Positions 59,195 to 64,000 of a stretch of 64,000 bases of DNA are shown piece after piece. The notes beneath the pieces are model-generated. The model worked only from the letters and a program-made list of their open reading frames with translations. It ran no database searches and was not told where the DNA came from. The stretch comes from Peromyscus leucopus (lineage: Eukaryota; Chordata; Mammalia; Rodentia; Cricetidae): contig NC_051076.1 of assembly GCF_004664715.2 (NCBI RefSeq), positions 1-64,000 of the forward strand, in the 5' to 3' direction. Positions within the stretch are counted from its first letter, which is position 1, and each line of letters opens with the position of its first letter. A program made the translations under genes and the position numbers.

Positions 59195-61090
59195 ATGTGG
59201 CCTAAGGGGAACACTCCTCCGCTGCTGGTGGGAGTGTGAACTTGTACAGCCTCTTTGGAAATCAGTGTGGTGGTTCCTCAGAAAGATGGGAATTCAGCTA
59301 CCTCAAGATCCAGATATGCCACTCTTGGGCATATACACAAAGGACACTTCATCCTACCAGAGAGACTCTTGTTCAACAATGTTCATTGTTGATTTGTTGA
59401 TAATAGCAAGGAATTGGAAACAACCAACATATTGTTCAATAAATGAATGGACAATAAAATATGGTACATGTATACAATGGAGTATTACTCAGCAATTTAA
59501 AAAAATGAAATCACGCAGGTAAATGGATGGAACCAGGAAAATATCATCCTGAATGAGCTATTCCAGACCCCCCACACACACACACATACAGAAAGACAAG
59601 CATGGTATGTACTCACTTATATATGGATATTAGCTGTTAAGTCAATGATAACCAAGCTACAATCCATAGAACCACAGAGGTTAGGTATGGAATAAGGGAC
59701 TAGGGTAGACAGGTAGATCTCCATAAGAATGGGAACTAGAAAAATACTTATGGATGGGGGGGGGGCTGGAACAGGAGAATCAAGTGAGAGATGGAGGAAA
59801 GAGGGAGACAAGGGTGGGAATATGGGGAGAGATAGCTAAGGGCATCTGAGAGATGGTATGGAAGCCTAATAGATTAGAAACTTCATAAAATATATACATA
59901 TATGAAGGTAATCTAAATGAAATTGCCAATAATGAGGGAGATACAGCCGCAAATGGCCATCTCTTGGCACGAGATGAAACTTCCAGTACCAGGATTCAGT
60001 TATATTTAATTGAAATATTGGCCAATGAGGGTCCCAGGAGAACCCCCAAACATCCCAGGCTGTTGCCAAGACTACAGATTGATCTTCACAAACTAACAGC
60101 AAGACCCCATGCTGAAAACAACAACTACACAACTCATTGAACATGCTGAAGTCAAACAGATGTCTGTACAACCACCACTTGTATGTTCTAGCAACTTTGG
60201 TATAGGACAGTAAAATGATAGCAAAGCAGAAACAGAAACACCAGCCCAGCCACAGACTCTTTCATTCACAATGATAGTGCCTGCAAGATATACTAGTCCA
60301 ACGCATAAACTTGTGAGAGTGACTACCCAATATCTGGTTAAATTTAAGCCTCACTCCACAAGATGAACCCATTAAAATCACTGCTTGGGTGACCAAGAAC
60401 CTAAACCTAGATAGCCCATAGACCTATGGTAAAACCAAATACTACTGTTCTCAAACAAACAAAACAAAGAACAAAAAGATCAACCAAACAAAAACAAAAA
60501 AACAAGCAAGCAAACGAATAGACAAAAAAAAGTAGCAAAATAATGACCCCTAAGGACGTTCTGCTGTACTCATAGATCAGTACCTTGCTCAGCCATCATC
60601 AGAGAAGCCTCCTCATACAGCAGGCGGGAACAAATACAGAGACCCACAGCCAGAGATCCACAGCCAGACATTATGCAGATAGTGAAAGACCGTGAAACAC
60701 TCAGCCCTAATTAGAATGTCCTCATCAAGTCCCTCCCCTCAGAGCTCAGGAAACCCCATGGGAGAGGAGGCAGAAACAGTGTAAGAGTCAAAGGGGACGG
60801 AGGACACTAAGCAAACAAGACCCTCTAAATGACCAGGACTGGCGCACACATGAACTCGAGAGACTGAGGCAGTGTGCACAGGGCCTGCACCACATGGAAG
60901 CCCCGAATTGAAAAGAGAAGTGGACACATGGCCCCACCCTAACCCAAAAGCTATCTCAAATTAATAACCACTTGCAGAGAAAATTCAGTTTCCTCCAAGG
61001 ACGTCTCACCATGGAAATGCGTTAGGAACAGGCTGCATGCTCAGCAGTAGGTGAGAACAGAAAATGAACTCAATGGAAAACTTAGTTTGT
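59195..61090 (+). mobile_element. L1 3' part: ORF2 C-terminus and Lx-type 3' UTR
   Basis: ORF2 end text (FLRKMGIQLPQDPDMPLLGI, NWKQPTYCSINEW, IQWSITQQFKK) spans 59265-59522. The 3' UTR follows: 'accttgctcagccatcatca', 'aaatacagagacccacagcc', 'aacactcagccctaattaga', 'cctcccctcagagctcagga', 'ccaaaagctatctcaaatta' and 'cagcagtaggtgagaacaga'. It is degenerate and antisense to ARB2A. Confidence 0.88.
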
Positions 61091-61588
61091 AAATTCTGAA
61101 ATACTCAGGTGTAATTTTGTTTCTTGATACTATTTCACTCTGATGTTAATTGATAAACTACTGTGTCAGGTAAGAACTATGTGCAATTCAACATTCCTTG
61201 CATTTGAGTATGTCTCACATGAGGTACCTTAAGTTACATTTTTCCTTGTTTTCAGAACTGCTTCTTACTTGGGGGCTACTTTTTTCTTTTCACTGAGACA
61301 ATTCCTAAGTGATTACATGATTTTGATAAGATGTCTTACAACTGCAGGTAGATGTTTGTTTCTAGCCTTCCAAGGACATACTTCTCAAGCATTACTTCTA
61401 AAGCCAAGTTGTCACCAACTTTGGGAACTACTCTGCATGTAAGTGCTAATGCAATAGAACCCCTCATTGACCTCATGCAGTTCCCTGTATGAATGCTGAG
61501 GACTGAAGAAATACTTTGCCTATAGTGTATCTTGTAGACTGAAAAGATGATGAGGAAACTACTCACGTAGGCTCTCCATTAGTTAATG

Positions 61589-61592
<4 letters not shown>

Positions 61593-61645
<53 letters not shown>

Positions 61646-61807
61646 TTACATATACAGTGTTCTGCCTGCATGTATCCCTACAGGTCAGAAGAGGGCACCA
61701 GATCTCATTACAAATGGTTGTGAGCCACCATATGGGTGCTGAGAATTGAACTCAGGACCTCTGGAAGAGCAGCCAGTGGTCTTAACCCTGAGCCATCTCT
61801 CCAGCCC
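61593..61807 (-). repeat. B2 SINE with (ATTT)n tail and perfect target-site duplication
   Basis: The tail (ATTT)n (61593-61647) is followed by the reverse-complemented B2 body ('gaagagggcaccagatctca', 'ggttgtgagccaccatatgg', 'gagccatctctccagccc'). TAGTTAATGAATT occurs at 61580-61592 and 61808-61820, a perfect 13-bp duplication. A clean tail, low divergence and an intact duplication indicate a fairly young insertion. Its orientation matches ARB2A. Confidence 0.96.
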
Positions 61808-61824
61808 TAGTTAATGAATTCTTA

Positions 61825-62155
61825 AAACTAGTACTGTAATATTACAACAATGTTTTGTGAAAATTTTATAAACTTCTACAGTGTGGTATGCATTACTTTT
61901 CTGAGGCAAACAAAAGGTGTATTTCTCAAGGTTCTGCTGCTTCTTCAGCAGCATTTGATGGAAGATATTTTATATATTTGTATTAGATGAAAAATAAGCC
62001 ATATTAGTGTTTTGTTGGCTATTTTGAGTGTATGTTTGGAAAAATGTTTAATACCTTCTTTAAATTTTAGAATTTCCAAGCTGATTCTCAGTTGACTATG
62101 ATCCTGCTTATACTGGTTTCACAGAAGAATTTTTTAAAATTTAGTGTGTTTATAA
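61825..62155. other. AT-rich intronic DNA, no gene recognised
   Basis: Nothing recognised. Confidence 0.5.
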
Positions 62156-62159
62156 TTTG

Positions 62160-62625
62160 ATACATATACACAATGTTGTATTTGATTTTATTCATCACAC
62201 TCCCCCACATCAACCACCATCGCTTGTCCCCCTGCCACGTAATATCCACATTTTAAATATATTTTATACACTGTGTGCATTGTGGGCTGACAACATGCTC
62301 CTGGTGAAAAACCAGTCACAGCAGGGAGCATGGTCAATTTATCAGAGACCACACGCTTGCAAAAATCCGTCTCTCCACTGAGGCCATCAACTACCAACAG
62401 CTCATCAGTCAGTGGTAGGACCCTGTGTTCCAGTGCTGACTGGCTAGATCTCGTACAAACGACCATAACTGCTGAGTGTTGACAACAGGAGCCCTGTCAT
62501 GTCCAGAAGACACTGTCTCACTCAGTTTCTCCCCAACCTTGGCTCGTAACAACCTTCCACCTCTTTTGTCTGGTAGTCACTGAGTTTTTCACTTAATAAT
62601 GTCCATAAGCTTTCATGTTCTATAG
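62160..62625. repeat. Rodent interspersed repeat
   Basis: 'gggagcatggtcaatttatc', 'ggccatcaactaccaacagc', 'tcatgtccagaagacactgt' and 'cactcagtttctccccaacc' match a common rodent repeat, probably LINE-associated. The family name is uncertain. Confidence 0.5.
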
Positions 62626-62633
62626 AAACCTGC

Positions 62634-63041
62634 TGTGGGATGTTGTTCTGTGTGTTGTGAATATGTGTTGCTCTGATTGATTGACAAATAAAACACTGAC
62701 TGGCCAGTAGCCAGGAAGGAAGTGTAGGTGGGGCTAGCAGAAAAGGAGAATGCTGGGAAGAGGAAGGCTGAGTCAGGAGTCACCAGCCAGACACAGAGGA
62801 AGCAAGATGACAAGGCATAACTGAGAAAAGGTACAAAGCCATGTGGCTAAACAAAGATGTGAAGTATGAATTAATTTAAGTGTAAGAGCTAGTCAGTAAT
62901 GAACCTGAGCAAATGGCCGAGGAGTTATAATTAACATAAGCCTCTGTGTGTTTATTTGGGACTAAGCAGCTTTGGGACACAAGTGGGAGAGATCTGTCCC
63001 AATCGCCAGCCAGCCAGGACACAGGAAATTTTCTGGCTACA
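62634..63041 (+). mobile_element. 5' LTR of a cricetid-type endogenous retrovirus
   Basis: A 408-bp segment begins TGTGGGATG and ends TTCTGGCTACA (TG...CA). It carries 'ctctgattgattgacaaata', 'aacactgactggccagtagc', 'aagtgtaagagctagtcagt' and 'taagcctctgtgtgtttatt'. I recognise this LTR as highly abundant in cricetid rodents; a mysTR/ERV2-like placement is likely but unverified. A primer-binding-site-like sequence follows directly, so this is the upstream LTR of a longer copy rather than a solo LTR. It is antisense to ARB2A. Confidence 0.75.
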
Positions 63042-63043
63042 TT

Positions 63044-63062
63044 TGGTATACAAACTTGGGGC
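63044..63062 (+). other. Degenerate retroviral primer-binding site
   Basis: TGG...AA...TGGGGCT starts 2 bp after the LTR end and resembles the tRNA-Lys1,2-type site used by betaretrovirus-like elements. Several C-to-T and G-to-A changes and one extra base are present. Confidence 0.5.
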
Positions 63063-64000
63063 TCTTGAATTTCCATATGGACTAAAAGAGTTTTAAAAAG
63101 GCTTCTAAACGCACAATAATGGAGCCAAAAACAGCTTTCTACTTCATATTTCATGTGGGTCAAGATATAGAGATGCCAAGGTACAGAGACACCATGAAGT
63201 GCAGACTTGAGCTACAGTATGGTAGGTTCACAGCATATGGGCTTGAGTGCAGCATGGCGGATTCCTGCCACTGTGCACAGTGGCTTCTGCAAGCCATACA
63301 GCCTGGTGCATGGTGGATAGTGGATATAGCTTTTGCTAGTACAGACAAAAAAAAAAAAAGGAAAGAAATAAAGAAAAGGTTTTTGGTCTACACGCTGCTG
63401 GGTGGAAACATAGACCCACTGTTTCACAGAGTCAGTGATGAGCATGGTTCCCTCAGAGCTGGCAGTAATTGTCATTCCACCACGTTGGAAAGATGAGGTG
63501 GGCAGAGCCAGCAGCCAAAGCTGCCATTTCAGTCCTAGTCATGCTGCAGTTTAAAGCAATAGATTCACAGTAAGACAGATTCAGATGGAATAAGACTTTA
63601 AATGATTTACGGCATATGTAAAAATGTATGTAGGCTTGGAAGAGAGAGGAAAAGAAATATAGACAGTTATATAAAAAAATAGAAAGTTAAAAATTAAAGT
63701 CTTTAAAGAGGCAGTAAAAGTAATATAAAAAATAAGGTACATGAAGATGGATATTACACAGAGAATCTGGATTATATTGTCTTTGGGATATTTAACTATT
63801 AAGAGACATTTGATTGTAAAGGCTGCGGAGTTAAATCAATATGTATATTTTAAAAATATCTTTACTTCAAAATTTATGCCTAAGGATACGTTGCTTTGGA
63901 AAAGAGATTCTCCTTTCCTTTCCACAGAAGATGAGAACTTATGAATTACTTTCAGGCTAATATGGTTTGATCAAGGAAGACCCCCTGAGAGGTCTCCAGA
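63062..64000 (+). mobile_element. Internal leader region of the endogenous retrovirus, cut by the window edge
   Basis: Sequence after the primer-binding site includes an A13 run (63347-63359) and then A-rich DNA. The 125-codon frame starting 63119 shows no gag motif I recognise and ends in low-complexity K/R residues, so I treat it as leader rather than a gene. No pol or env signature is visible before 64000. Confidence 0.5.

Noticed and set aside
63119..63496. 125-codon frame after the retroviral primer site, considered as gag
   Set aside because: It has no capsid or zinc-knuckle motif and a low-complexity lysine run from an A tract. It is better read as leader.

Overview
The window is mammalian nuclear DNA from a muroid rodent, most likely a cricetid (vole, hamster or deer-mouse type). 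It is AT-rich and has no bacterial-style gene packing. It is full of rodent repeats: B1, B2/B3, ID and B4-type SINEs, L1 3' ends of the Lx type, URR1 hAT elements, and long (CA)n, (GA)n and (GATA)n tracts. The rodent assignment is firm. The cricetid assignment is an inference from the LTR at the right edge and from the TIR-flanked element near 25.6 kb, both of which I know mainly from cricetid sequence.

The only protein-coding DNA I can support is two internal exons of ARB2A (FAM172A) on the minus strand: 51851-51916 (22 codons) and 44928-45119 (64 codons). Both are phase 0 with GT/AG borders, and they join directly into the Arb2-domain sequence ...[21 protein letters not shown]... The window is therefore the interior of one very large gene. 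Right of 51917 is upstream intron (at least 12 kb), 45120-51850 is a complete 6.7 kb intron, and 1-44927 is downstream intron (at least 44.9 kb). I found neither the preceding exon nor the following one.

Layout: 0.3-5.7 kb holds mixed SINEs, L1 3' ends and a URR1. 5.7-11 kb has sparse SINEs and two long compound microsatellites. 11.2-20.1 kb is repeat-poor, AT-rich intron with a possible decayed coding relic at 17.3-17.8 kb. 20.2-28.2 kb holds SINE pairs, two antisense L1 fragments and a TIR element. 28.8-37.0 kb is an L1-rich block, including a 5'-truncated L1 split by a nested insertion with a 15-bp target-site duplication. 37-44.9 kb holds SINEs, a two-tailed chimeric retro-insertion and a local 108-bp duplication. 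45-64 kb holds the exons, further L1 3' ends, an MLT1 LTR, a textbook B2 insertion and a 5' LTR plus primer-binding-site-like sequence of an endogenous retrovirus cut by the window edge.

I see no complete RNA gene, CRISPR array, operon or novel enzymatic system. The most interesting items are structural: the chimeric two-tailed insertion, the dated nesting of retroelements, the local duplication, the mainly antisense orientation of the large L1s relative to ARB2A, and the repeat-poor interval that may hold conserved regulatory DNA. Family names rest on recognition by eye, not on an alignment search.
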